Origin: Chloroflexota bacterium
GTDB taxonomy: Bacteria; Chloroflexota; Limnocylindria; Limnocylindrales; CSP1-4
Length of the DNA stretch: 19,107 nucleotides
NCBI GenBank assembly: GCA_025935655.1
Contig: JAICUV010000033.1
Span: 1 to 19,107, forward strand
Direction: 5' to 3'
The notes beneath the pieces are model-generated. The model was not told the origin of the DNA and did not search any database. It saw only the letters and a program-made list of their open reading frames with translations. Below, piece after piece: positions 1 through 7,553 of the stretch. The stretch's first letter is position 1, and every line of letters starts with the position of its first letter. Made by a program: the position numbers and the translations under genes.

Positions 1-2511
1 CCCCTCCTCGAGCTCGCGCCGGAGGAGCGGCGACCGCTCCAGCTTGTGGCGCACCAGCTCCGCCCGCTCCGGGAGCACGACGAGGAACCGGACGAGCCGA
101 TCGTCGGGCGGCATGCGCGCGTGCCGCCGGAGGACGGGCTCGCCGAGCATCGCGGTCCACTCGACCTCCCACAGGAACACGGCGCGTCCGCGGACGTACC
201 AGATGACGTCCACGTCCTCGAGGTCCTCGCCACGGATCCGGCCGAGATAGGGCGGCCCAGCCGCCTCGCGGTCGTCGAGCCGCTCGCCGAGCGGGATCCC
301 GTGCAGGCGCCGTGACTGCTGGCGGGCGCCGATCCAGCACTGGAAGCCCAGCCGGTGGCCGAGGTCCACGAGGGTCGCGATGAGCTCGCCATGCTCCTGG
401 CTGCGCCGGACCAGGTCGTCGGTCGTGACGAGCCGCTCGGGCGTGCTGGCCATGCTCCGATAGCTCTCGAGGCAGGCGCGGACGAGGGGCTCGTCCGGCA
501 GGTCCGGGCCGGTGAACAGGTTGCCGATCCGCTCGAGGAACTGGGTCTCGCTGAGCGGCCCGGCCGTGGACAGGAGGCTGTACGCGGCCCATTCCACGCG
601 GTCCGCGAGCGGGACCGCGGCCGCGTCGCGGTCCGTGCGGTCGCCGAGCCACCAGCGATCCTCGACCTTGGCGAGGCGGCGGCCGTCGGCCCCGTCCAGG
701 GCCTCGTGGACGAGGGACAGCAGGCGATCAACGTGGTCGATGTCGGCATCGGGCGGCGCCGCCGCGTCCTCCCCCACCGGCGCGGGTGGCCGGACCAGCC
801 GGCGGAGGTGGCCCGCCCGGTCGAGGCCCACGAGGATCTCGCCCAGCAGCCCGTCGAACGTGACCGGCTCGCCGCGCAGCTTGAGCACGTCGACGGCCGC
901 CTCCACGACCGCTCGCTGCGCGTCCTGCGCGGAAAACGGGGCGTTGACGATCCGCTCCGGGGGCGCGAACAGCCGCTCCGCGGGCGCGAGGTCGGGGTCG
1001 CCCGCACCGCCGGGGACCGGCGAGAGGACGACGTTGGCGCGCGTCCGCGGGCCGCCGGGCACCGCGCCCGAGCCGGGCGGCACCAGCTCCACGACACCGC
1101 CGCTCTCGCGTCCGGCCTCCGGCAGCCGCGCCGCGGAGACCCGGTAGCCGGCGGTCACCCCGCCGAGCACCGTCGCGACCAGGCTCTCCGCGCCGTCGCC
1201 CTCGAGCAGGAACACGATCCGGGCGTCCTTCGCCAGCGCCGGCTCCACGGCCCGCAGGCTCCGGGTGATCGCCGCCGCCTGCCAGCCCCACGATGGGCGG
1301 ACCGGGGGACCGAACAGCGGTTCAAGGGGGAGCGTCTGCGCGGCCTCGCGACCCAGGACCCACGAGGTGCCGTGGTACGCCCATGCGATCCGGTCGGCGA
1401 CCGGTCGGAGGGGCGGCATCCCCACGACGAGCCGGATGCGCGGCCGGTTGCCGCCCCGGGCGAGCTGCTCCGCCTCGAGCTCCAGGGCGCCGATCGCGGC
1501 GGGCGTCGCCTGCCTCAGGACCGCCGACGCGGATCCCTCCACGAGACTGCGAAGGTCCTCGCCGAGGCGCGCGGGGACGGGTCCCCACGCGCCGCTCTCC
1601 AGCCGCTGGACGAAGCCGCGCACGAGGCGGATGCCGTCCTCGAACGCGAGCCACGGGTTGCGCTCCCGCCACTGCGCCGCGCCCGGCAGCTTCACGTGGC
1701 CCTGGGCGATGCGCAGCGGGGCGAGACGACCCGGGCTCGTGGCGAGACGGCTCGCGGGCGCGAGCGCGTGGAGGAGCGCGAGCCGGAGCGCGGCCTCGAT
1801 CGGGGCCGCCCGCAGGTCCTCTTCGATCCGCTCGAGGATCGCCGCGAACGCCGACAGCTGGCGCGGGGTGTGCAGGTCCAGCAGCTCGTACGGGAGCTCG
1901 GCGGCGCCGTCGAGCACCGGGAACCGGTCGGCGAGCCGGGCTCTGAGCCCCCGTCCGTCCGGGTCGAGGGCGAGGGCGACGTCCTGCGCGTCGAGCGGTG
2001 CCTGGCGCTGCTCGCCCCCGCCGAGCTGGTCCCGGCAGACCGGGCAGCGGTAGTGCTTGCGCACGGGTCGTGGGCCGCGCGGACCCGCGTCGTCGGGGGC
2101 CTCGGCGGCCCACGTCAGCTCCTCGAGGACGACCGGCCGGTCGCAGGTCGCGCAGCGGCTGGCGTAGCGGTCCGTGATGGATGCCTTGAGGCTGGAGTCC
2201 CGGCGCGCGGACGCGGCGAGGGCCTGGACCGCCGCGTCGAGGTGCCGCAGGTCGGGCGGCCGGAGCACGATCTCGGCGAGGAGCCGGTCCAGCGGCGTGG
2301 ATTCGAGGCTGACGCCCTTGCGCTGCGCGTCGATCGCGGCACGGGCCACCCAGCCGCCGCGCCCGAACAGGTCGAGGACGATCTCGCCGGGCTGGCTCGC
2401 CGCGTCGAGCCGGGCCGCGACCAGTGCCGGCGCGGGCGGCGGCGCGAAGCGCTCGAACGCGGGGAGGCTGAAGCCCGGATCGGCCCGCAGGAGGAGCGCA
2501 CGGCCAGCCAT
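1..2511 (-). CDS. DNA-methylase-like protein with zinc-binding motif and nuclease-like C-terminal segment (3' end outside window)
   Basis: An open frame runs from an ATG at 2511 off the left edge, giving 837 codons without a stop. Residues 44-70 read IVLDLFGRGGW...GVSLE, which resembles the SAM-binding motif I of adenine-specific DNA methylases (DPFAGxG followed by an acidic residue). CxxC pairs at C120/C123 and C156/C159 look like a zinc ribbon. I found no DPPY/NPPY catalytic motif in the part present. Near the available C-terminus D768, E782 and E784 (DVIWY...LWEVEWT) form a PD-(D/E)XK-like pattern. The frame is separated from the TPR gene upstream by a terminator, so it probably has its own promoter, though none is obvious and the ribosome site is weak. 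The role could be DNA modification, restriction or recognition of DNA without catalysis. The frame is certain from its length and composition; the function is inference. Confidence 0.8.
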   Translation of the reverse strand, partial: MAGRALLLRADPGFSLPAFERFAPPPAPALVAARLDAASQPGEIVLDLFGRGGWVARAAIDAQRKGVSLESTPLDRLLAEIVLRPPDLRHLDAAVQALAASARRDSSLKASITDRYASRCATCDRPVVLEELTWAAEAPDDAGPRGPRPVRKHYRCPVCRDQLGGGEQRQAPLDAQDVALALDPDGRGLRARLADRFPVLDGAAELPYELLDLHTPRQLSAFAAILERIEEDLRAAPIEAALRLALLHALAPASRLATSPGRLAPLRIAQGHVKLPGAAQWRERNPWLAFEDGIRLVRGFVQRLESGAWGPVPARLGEDLRSLVEGSASAVLRQATPAAIGALELEAEQLARGGNRPRIRLVVGMPPLRPVADRIAWAYHGTSWVLGREAAQTLPLEPLFGPPVRPSWGWQAAAITRSLRAVEPALAKDARIVFLLEGDGAESLVATVLGGVTAGYRVSAARLPEAGRESGGVVELVPPGSGAVPGGPRTRANVVLSPVPGGAGDPDLAPAERLFAPPERIVNAPFSAQDAQRAVVEAAVDVLKLRGEPVTFDGLLGEILVGLDRAGHLRRLVRPPAPVGEDAAAPPDADIDHVDRLLSLVHEALDGADGRRLAKVEDRWWLGDRTDRDAAAVPLADRVEWAAYSLLSTAGPLSETQFLERIGNLFTGPDLPDEPLVRACLESYRSMASTPERLVTTDDLVRRSQEHGELIATLVDLGHRLGFQCWIGARQQSRRLHGIPLGERLDDREAAGPPYLGRIRGEDLEDVDVIWYVRGRAVFLWEVEWTAMLGEPVLRRHARMPPDDRLVRFLVVLPERAELVRHKLERSPLLRRELEEG

Positions 2512-2580
2512 ATCGGGCTCGATTGTCGCAGACGGCGCCGCGCACGGACGAACGGCGGAGAGCGCGCGCACGGGTGTTGG

Positions 2581-2612
2581 AATCGAAAACGGGGCGCACG
2601 CGGCGCCCCGTT
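2581..2612 (-). terminator. Rho-independent terminator after the TPR gene
   Basis: Read on the minus strand, arms 2612-2603 and 2597-2588 form a perfect 10-bp stem (AACGGGGCGC with GCGCCCCGTT) around a 5-nt loop. A short T run (TTTT, 2589-2586) overlaps the base of the stem and continues as TTTTCGATT. It starts about 20 nt after the TPR gene stop and lies upstream of the methylase-like gene, so it should separate the two transcripts. Confidence 0.75.
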
Positions 2613-2632
2613 CCCATCGATGCCTGGTGGGG

Positions 2633-3514
2633 CTACGGCTCCTCGAGCTCGTCGGTCTCCTCGACGAACGCCTCGTACGTCGTCTCCTCCGGCGGCAGGA
2701 CCCGGTCGAGGTTCTCGATCTCCTCGTCCTCGATGTCGTCCTCGAGGTCGTCCTCGAGGTCCTCGTCCTCGCGGACCAGCGTGCCCTTGGTGTACGGGCG
2801 CAGGTCGGTGGACTTGGCGGCGGTCGGGAACGAGACCTTGCCGTAGTTGCGGGGGTCCTGGAAGACCTCGCGGATGATGAGCCGCACGTCGCGGTCCCCC
2901 AGCGACGTGACGCCGGCGAGGTACTTGTTGCCATCCGCCATCAGCTTGAGCAGGCGAGCGGCGACCCGCGGCTCCACGACGCCGATCCGGATCCCGTTGC
3001 TGATGGCGATCAGCCGGTTGCCTTCGGGGATGAGCTCCACCGCGTCGCCCGGGTTGACCTGCGCGAGCTCGGCGGAGCGGGCGAGGTTGGTCAGGTGGGC
3101 GAACCCGGTCTTGCCGGTCTCCTCGACGAAGATGCTGACCGGGGCCTTCGAACCGTCCTTCGCCGGGACGGTCTTCTCGCCTGCCTCGACGAGGAGCACC
3201 TTGAGGCGGTCGATGTTGCGCTCGGCGATCCGGTTGGTCGGGTCGAGCGCGAGGGCCTTCTGGTAGTGCTCGCGCGCCGAGCCGAGCTCGCCCAGCTCCC
3301 ACAGCGCCTTGGCGAGGCGGTTCTCGGCCTCGGAGTCGGCGCCAAGCTCCAGCAGGCGGCGGTTCGTCTCGGCCGCATCGGCCCACGCGGCGGCGGTCGC
3401 CTGGGCGATCGCCTGCTCCGCCAGCTGGCGCTTGAGGCGCGTCTGGCCCGCGGGCGTCTGGGCTGCGGCGTCGATCTCGGGGAAGGTCACTGAGGGGTCG
3501 TCCTTTCGGTCCAT
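2633..3514 (-). CDS. Tetratricopeptide-repeat protein with acidic C-terminal tail
   Basis: The 293-residue protein starts MDRKDDPSVTFPEID. Residues 30 to 95 are helical and Ala/Leu-rich, with the TPR pattern most visible in ALWELGELGSAREHYQKALALDP, which here is two pieces: ALWELGELGSAREHY then QKALALDP. This is followed by a mixed region of about 140 residues containing a beta-rich segment (VNPGDAVELIPEGN). The end is strongly acidic (EDEDLEDDLEDDIEDEE) and is encoded by GA/TC-rich repeated codons. No signal peptide or membrane segment is visible, so it is probably a cytoplasmic adaptor. I chose the ATG at 3514 because the longer frame to 3610 would begin inside the -35 box of the promoter at 3582-3610 and adds only an Arg/Pro-rich, non-family-like leader. 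The specific function is unknown. Confidence 0.88.
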   Translation of the reverse strand: MDRKDDPSVTFPEIDAAAQTPAGQTRLKRQLAEQAIAQATAAAWADAAETNRRLLELGADSEAENRLAKALWELGELGSAREHYQKALALDPTNRIAERNIDRLKVLLVEAGEKTVPAKDGSKAPVSIFVEETGKTGFAHLTNLARSAELAQVNPGDAVELIPEGNRLIAISNGIRIGVVEPRVAARLLKLMADGNKYLAGVTSLGDRDVRLIIREVFQDPRNYGKVSFPTAAKSTDLRPYTKGTLVREDEDLEDDLEDDIEDEEIENLDRVLPPEETTYEAFVEETDELEEP

Positions 3515-3581
3515 CTTCGCGTCGCGGGGCTGGCATGCCGGGTGCGGGACACGCCGAAACCGCGCGGGTCGCGGGCACGTG

Positions 3582-3610
3582 TTTCTAGCATCGACCGCGC
3601 GGGCCGTCAA
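3582..3610 (-). promoter_or_regulatory. Sigma70-type promoter for the TPR gene
   Basis: On the minus strand a TTGACG -35 box (3610-3605) is followed by a 17-bp spacer and TAGAAA (3587-3582), preceded by TGC, which gives an extended -10. It lies just after the stop codon of the membrane-protein gene (3621) and about 70 nt before the TPR start codon. This is the clearest promoter in the window, and AT-rich boxes stand out in such GC-rich DNA. Confidence 0.65.
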
Positions 3611-3620
3611 ACGTGGCGGG

Positions 3621-4487
3621 TCATCCGCGCAGCTGGAGGTTCCACAGGACGACTACCGCGCCGAGGCCCACCAGGAGCGCGAGCTCCCACAGGAACCGGG
3701 GCTCGCGACGCCTCGCCGGGGCGGCCCCGTGGAGCGCGTCCCACAGGTAGAACACGAGGGTGAGGATCGCGGGGCCGAGGAGCCGCGGGACGTCCATCGC
3801 CCGGGTGGCGCCCGCCGCGACGGCCACCACGATCGCGTAGGTCAACGCCGATCGCGCCGCGTCGGCAGCGGAGCCGTAGCGGAAGACCGCGACGCGGTAG
3901 CCCAGCAGCAGCGCGATCAGGGCGTCATCGATCGCGAGGACGAGGAGCCAGCCCTGGCTGAGCGTCGCCTCGCCGGCGACCGCGCCGCCGGGCTCCGCGA
4001 GGCCACTGGGGACGAGCGTCGCGACGCCCGTGAAGGCGATGAACGCGGCCACCACCGCCGCGAGGAGCACGCGCGCGCGGTCCGAGTCCGTCGCCCCGGT
4101 CCGCTGGCCCAGCAGGCGGAGCTCGAGGGCCAGGATGCGGTCGAGCAGCACGGCGAACCCCGCGAGGTACGGGACCATCGCGAGCCCCGGTGACACGAGG
4201 TGGATCGCCGCGCCCGCGCCCCCGGTGAGCACCGCCGGGATGAGCAGGTTCTCGAACGGCCGCCGGTTGCGCTCCGACGCGAGCACCCCGATCCCGGCCA
4301 GCAGCATCACGACCGGCAGCAGGCCCGAGATGAGGAACGCGTCCGCGGGCTCCACCAACCGGGTGAGGGCCACGAGCACGACGGCCACGAGCACGAGCTC
4401 GCGGCGCGCGACGACGGACGAGACCTGGCTGGTGAGCATCGCGGCGGATGGTACGTCGACCGGCCGGGCGACGGGCGGGGGCGCCAC
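3621..4487 (-). CDS. Multi-pass integral membrane protein of unknown function
   Basis: The 288-residue protein is dominated by hydrophobic segments. I count about nine candidate transmembrane helices, including LVLVAVVLVALTRLV near the N-terminus, ISGLLPVVMLLAGIGVLA, ILTLVFYLWDAL and a last helix ending LLVGLGAVVVLWNLQLRG. No transporter or enzyme motif was recognised. The frame opens with a GTG one nucleotide after the polX stop (TGAcGTG), which implies translational coupling in a polX operon. An internal ATG at 4439 (MLTSQVSS) would remove 16 Pro-rich residues and is a plausible alternative start. Genes of this type may be structural or accessory membrane proteins; I assign no function. Confidence 0.85.
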   Translation of the reverse strand: MAPPPVARPVDVPSAAMLTSQVSSVVARRELVLVAVVLVALTRLVEPADAFLISGLLPVVMLLAGIGVLASERNRRPFENLLIPAVLTGGAGAAIHLVSPGLAMVPYLAGFAVLLDRILALELRLLGQRTGATDSDRARVLLAAVVAAFIAFTGVATLVPSGLAEPGGAVAGEATLSQGWLLVLAIDDALIALLLGYRVAVFRYGSAADAARSALTYAIVVAVAAGATRAMDVPRLLGPAILTLVFYLWDALHGAAPARRREPRFLWELALLVGLGAVVVLWNLQLRG

Positions 4488-4488
4488 G

Positions 4489-6390
4489 TCAGACCCGCGA
4501 CGGCTTGCCCGCGACCCAGTCGAGCAGCTCGTCGAGCGGACGGGTGTTGAGCACGTTGCGCGGCTCGACCCAGGCGCGCCGGGCCTGGTCCACGCCCCAG
4601 CGGACGTAGCCCAGCTCTTCCGTGCGGTGGGCGTCGGAGTCGATGGACAGGACGCAGCCCATCTCGTGCGCGCGCCGTGCGCGCTCGGCCGCGAGGTCCA
4701 GGCGGTGCGGCGAGCCGTTGATCTCGAGCGCCGTCCCCGTGGCGGCGGCCGCCTCGAACACCGCGTCCCAGTCCAGGTCCAGGTCGTCGCGGGTCTGGAT
4801 CATCCGGCCCGACGGGTGCGCGATGACGTCCACGTGCGGGGAGCGGATGGCGTTGAGCGTGCGGCGGGTCAGGTCCGCGCGCGGCTGGCGCCGCGCGACG
4901 TGGACGGACGCGACGACGAGGTCGAAGCGGGCGAGGAGCTCGTCCTCGTAGTCGAGGACGCCGTCCGCGCGGACCTCCAGCTCGCAGCCGTGGAGCAGCC
5001 GGAAGCCCCCCGCGTTCGCGCCCGCCGGGAGCTCGCCGCGCGCCTCCTCGGCCGCGAACCGCTCGTTGAGCGCGGCAATGATCTCGCGCTCCTGCTCCAC
5101 GCGGTCGGGCGTCAGGCCGCGAGCGATCGCGAGGCTCTGGGTGTGGTCGGTGAGCACCTGGTACTCGTAGCCCAGCCGGCGCGCGGCCTCGGCCATGACC
5201 TCGATGGAGTGGACGCCGTCGCTCCAGTCGGAGTGCGAGTGCAGGTCGCCGCGCAGGTCGGCCCGCGTGATGAGCGCCGGCAGCCGCCCCTCGTAGCCCG
5301 CCTCGACCTCGCCGCGGTCCTCGCGGAGCTCGGGCTCGATGTACGGGAGGCCGAGGAACCCGTAGGCCCCGGCCTCATCCTCGAACGTCCGCAGCTCGGC
5401 GGCGTCGCCCTCGAGCGGCCGGCCCTCCTCGTCGATGCGCAGGAAGCCCTTCTCGCTCAGCGACCAGCCGCGGTCCCTCGCGATGCCGCGCAGCCGGATG
5501 TTGTGGTCGGCGGAGCCGGTGAAGTGGATGAGATACGTCCCGGCCTCGCCCGGCGGCATGACCATGAGGTCGACCTGCGGCCCGCGCTGGAGCGTGATCG
5601 CCGCCTTCGCGGTGCCGGCCCCCAGGACCGTGTCCGCCATCCCGAGGTGGGTGAACCGCTCGATGACGGCGCGCGGCTCGTCGGTCTCGACGAGCAGGTC
5701 GAGGTCGCCGATGGTCTCGCGACGGCGACGCAGCGACCCGGCCTGCACGATGCGGCGCACGCCGGCGACGCCCGCCAGCTGGCTGACCAGGTCGTCGCTG
5801 AGCGCCTGGGCCCGGTGGATCAGGAGCCGCTGCGGCCGGGATTCGAGCTTCTCGATGCCCTCCACGATCCGCTCCTCGGTGCTCGCCGAGATGCCCTTGA
5901 TCGTGCGCAGCCTGCCCCCCTCGGCAGCCGCCTTGAGCCCGGGCAGGTCCGCGATGCCGAGGGTCTCCCACACCAGGCGGACGGTCTTGGGCCCGACGCC
6001 CGGGATCCGCAGCAGGTCCACGAGCGTGGGCGGGATCTCCGCCCGGAGGGTGTCGTAGTAGGCCATGTGACCCGTGGTCGCGAGCTCGGTGATCTTGTCC
6101 GCGATCGCGGCCCCCACGCCCGGGATCGGTCGTCGCTCACCGGCCGCGTACGTCGCGGCCACGTCGAATGGGGCCCGGGCGATCGCGTCGGCGGCCCGGT
6201 GGTAGGCGACGGTCTTGAACACGAGCTCGCCCTTGACCTCGAGGATGTCCCCGATCTCGTGGAAGATCCGGGCGAGGTCCCCGTTCGTCACCGCGCGCTG
6301 GGCGTCCGGCTCGTCGCCGTCCTCGTCATCGCGCGGCGGGGCGTCGTCCGGCGGGGCGTCGTCCGGCGGGGCGTCGTCGCGGGAGTCCAT
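4489..6390 (-). CDS. polX: DNA polymerase/3'-5' exonuclease PolX (family X polymerase with PHP domain)
   Basis: This 633-residue protein has the full bacterial PolX architecture. Helix-hairpin-helix motifs occur at IPGVG (89-93) and IPGVGPKT (129-136). The polymerase nucleotidyltransferase core is GSLRRRRETIGDLDLLV, with metal-binding D229, D231 and D274. The PHP exonuclease domain is at about 380-630, with H384/H386 (DLHSHSDWSDG), TDH at 414-416, H467/E470, H497 (ASVH), H525 and D586/H588 (IDSDAH). It fills short gaps and trims 3' ends in base-excision or end-joining repair in the cytoplasm. Family members are usually near 570 to 580 residues; this one has an extra acidic, Pro-rich N-terminus of about 30 residues made of DDAPP repeats. 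It is the first gene of a coupled pair with the membrane protein. Confidence 0.97.
   Translation of the reverse strand: MDSRDDAPPDDAPPDDAPPRDDEDGDEPDAQRAVTNGDLARIFHEIGDILEVKGELVFKTVAYHRAADAIARAPFDVAATYAAGERRPIPGVGAAIADKITELATTGHMAYYDTLRAEIPPTLVDLLRIPGVGPKTVRLVWETLGIADLPGLKAAAEGGRLRTIKGISASTEERIVEGIEKLESRPQRLLIHRAQALSDDLVSQLAGVAGVRRIVQAGSLRRRRETIGDLDLLVETDEPRAVIERFTHLGMADTVLGAGTAKAAITLQRGPQVDLMVMPPGEAGTYLIHFTGSADHNIRLRGIARDRGWSLSEKGFLRIDEEGRPLEGDAAELRTFEDEAGAYGFLGLPYIEPELREDRGEVEAGYEGRLPALITRADLRGDLHSHSDWSDGVHSIEVMAEAARRLGYEYQVLTDHTQSLAIARGLTPDRVEQEREIIAALNERFAAEEARGELPAGANAGGFRLLHGCELEVRADGVLDYEDELLARFDLVVASVHVARRQPRADLTRRTLNAIRSPHVDVIAHPSGRMIQTRDDLDLDWDAVFEAAAATGTALEINGSPHRLDLAAERARRAHEMGCVLSIDSDAHRTEELGYVRWGVDQARRAWVEPRNVLNTRPLDELLDWVAGKPSRV
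6335..6379 (-). repeat. polX: Three tandem 15-bp repeats inside the 5' end of polX
   Basis: GGCGGGGCGTCGTCC occurs three times head to tail (6335-6349, 6350-6364, 6365-6379; the last differs in its final base). In the polX frame each unit encodes one DDAPP, so the copy number can change without shifting the frame. Confidence 0.9.
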
Positions 6391-6491
6391 CAGCGGAGGG
6401 TAGCGCGGCGGGTGCGAGCGGCGGGTCCGCCACGTGCCGCCCGGTCTCTGGTCGCCTCGCCGGCCTGTCGGGTGCTCGGTGCGCGATCACT

Positions 6492-6610
6492 GCGATGGGC
6501 CCTTCATCGCGGCGCTCGCTCACCACGCGGCGGAGCGAGGGCAGCCCGGACGCCGCTCGCCCACCGAGCAGCCGGATGCGCGGCGCATCGCTTGGGTCGG
6601 TGGGTGAGCG
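6492..6610. repeat. Hairpin cluster in the 240-bp gap between polX and the divergent gene
   Basis: Three structures are visible. GCGATG/CATCGC (6492-6497 with 6505-6510) is a 6-bp stem. CTCGCT/AGCGAG (6515-6520 with 6534-6539) is another. A long stem pairs 6554-6567 with 6597-6610 (14 bp, one G-T wobble), enclosing an inner 6-bp stem 6575-6580/6584-6589. The motif CGCTCGCYCACC recurs at 6514 and 6554, with a near copy inverted at 6610. This could be an operator, a cruciform or a leader structure. The rest of 6391-6630 holds nothing else that I recognise. Confidence 0.55.
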
Positions 6611-6630
6611 CGCGCCGTAGGATCGGGGGC

Positions 6631-7347
6631 GTGGGATCGCCCGTCGTCACCCCGTCCGCCGCCCGACTCGCCGGCGAGCTCGTCGCGGGATCGGGCGCGG
6701 CCGCCATCCGGCCCGAGCTCGAGGCGTGGCTCTCGGCGTCGCCGCGGTTTCGCGCGTTCGCGACGGCCGATGCGCCAAAGCTCCGCAAGAAGCTCCGCGG
6801 GGCATCGGATCCCGCCACCCTGGCCGATGTCCGGCTCGAGCTCGTCGTCGCCGTCCGGCTGCACGGCGATCGCCGGCTCACGCTCGCGTGGGAGCGCCAC
6901 GGCTCGCGGCTGGGCGGGCCGGACTTCGAGGTGGCCCTGCCGGGCGCGCGGCCGACCGCCCTGGAGGTCACCCGCCTCCGCCGCGATCCGGTGACCGTCG
7001 AGCCCGGCGTCCCATGGCTGGGCAAGCTGCGCCAGCTGCCGCCTGGCGTGGCCAACGTGCTCGTCGTCGGGATCGAGGGCGCGAGGGCCGACGCCCTCGA
7101 TGTCGCGTCGTCCGTCCGGGCCGTCCGCGCGCGGGCCGACGCGCGCGACGAGGCGTACCTGGAGGCGAGGGGCGTCGCGGGCAGCCGAGCCTTCTACGAT
7201 CGCTTCCTGCGACTCGGCGCCGTGATCGCGTTCGCGGAGGACGCGGCGGGCGACGAGCGAGCGAGCGTTTGGCGCAATCCGTCCGCCCGAATCCGCGTCC
7301 CGGAGCCGGTGCTGCGGGCGTGCCTCGCGGGGCTGCGCGGCGGCTGA
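6631..7347 (+). CDS. Protein of unknown function with PD-(D/E)XK-like residue pattern
   Basis: The 238-residue protein has no name I recognise. Its middle section alternates predicted strands with acidic residues: E70 (DVRLELVVAV), D98 (GGPDFEVAL) and E112/T114 (ALEVTRL). The spacing resembles the PD-x(n)-ExK core of restriction-endonuclease-like folds, with Thr in place of Lys. A following segment (ANVLVVGIEG) fits a core strand. No signal peptide or membrane helix is seen. The frame stays open far upstream (to 4030), but that part is antisense to polX and not real. I chose the GTG at 6631 because the hydrophobic and helical pattern begins there, and because TAGGAT (6618-6623) lies 7 nt before it, as expected for a leaderless transcript. 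It is transcribed divergently from polX. That it is a gene is likely; that it is a nuclease is only a hypothesis. Confidence 0.72.
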   Translation: MGSPVVTPSAARLAGELVAGSGAAAIRPELEAWLSASPRFRAFATADAPKLRKKLRGASDPATLADVRLELVVAVRLHGDRRLTLAWERHGSRLGGPDFEVALPGARPTALEVTRLRRDPVTVEPGVPWLGKLRQLPPGVANVLVVGIEGARADALDVASSVRAVRARADARDEAYLEARGVAGSRAFYDRFLRLGAVIAFAEDAAGDERASVWRNPSARIRVPEPVLRACLAGLRGG

Positions 7348-7404
7348 GTGGTCCCGCCGGGGAGTGCTGCAGAGCGGTCTCCTGCCCGATGGCGTTGCGC
7401 CGCC

Positions 7405-7445
7405 GGGGTGCGCCACCCCCGTGCGCCACTCCGGTGCGCCACCGG
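7405..7445. repeat. Three 13-bp tandem repeats with the palindromic core GTGCGCCAC
   Basis: GTGCGCCAC starts at 7408, 7421 and 7434, an exact 13-nt period. The first and third copies extend into 6-bp hairpins with a CGC loop (GGGGTG/CACCCC at 7405-7419 and CCGGTG/CACCGG at 7431-7445). They lie in the 276-bp gap between convergent genes, so they may contribute to termination or bind a protein. Confidence 0.75.
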
Positions 7446-7553
7446 ATGAGCAGACGCTCGATCTGCGCACTCCACGCCCCGAATCGTCCCAGGAGGGCAG
7501 CGATCATCTGCGTCCTGCGCATCACGGAGGCAGAACCGGCGCGCCTTCATCGA

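Noticed and set aside
355..2877. An 840-codon open frame on the plus strand
   Set aside because: It is antisense to the methylase-like gene and the TPR gene, is Arg/Gly/Ala-rich with no domain, and is expected where codon third positions are nearly all G or C.
4030..6630. The upstream part of a 1105-codon plus-strand frame ending at 7347
   Set aside because: It lies antisense to polX and the membrane gene, which have clear family motifs; only the part from about 6631 has protein-like composition.
6968..7525. A 185-codon minus-strand frame starting MMRRTQMIAALL in the convergent gap
   Set aside because: Most of it is antisense to the 6631-7347 gene, and the first 50 codons run through the 13-bp repeats; no domain and no ribosome site. 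A decayed fragment cannot be excluded.
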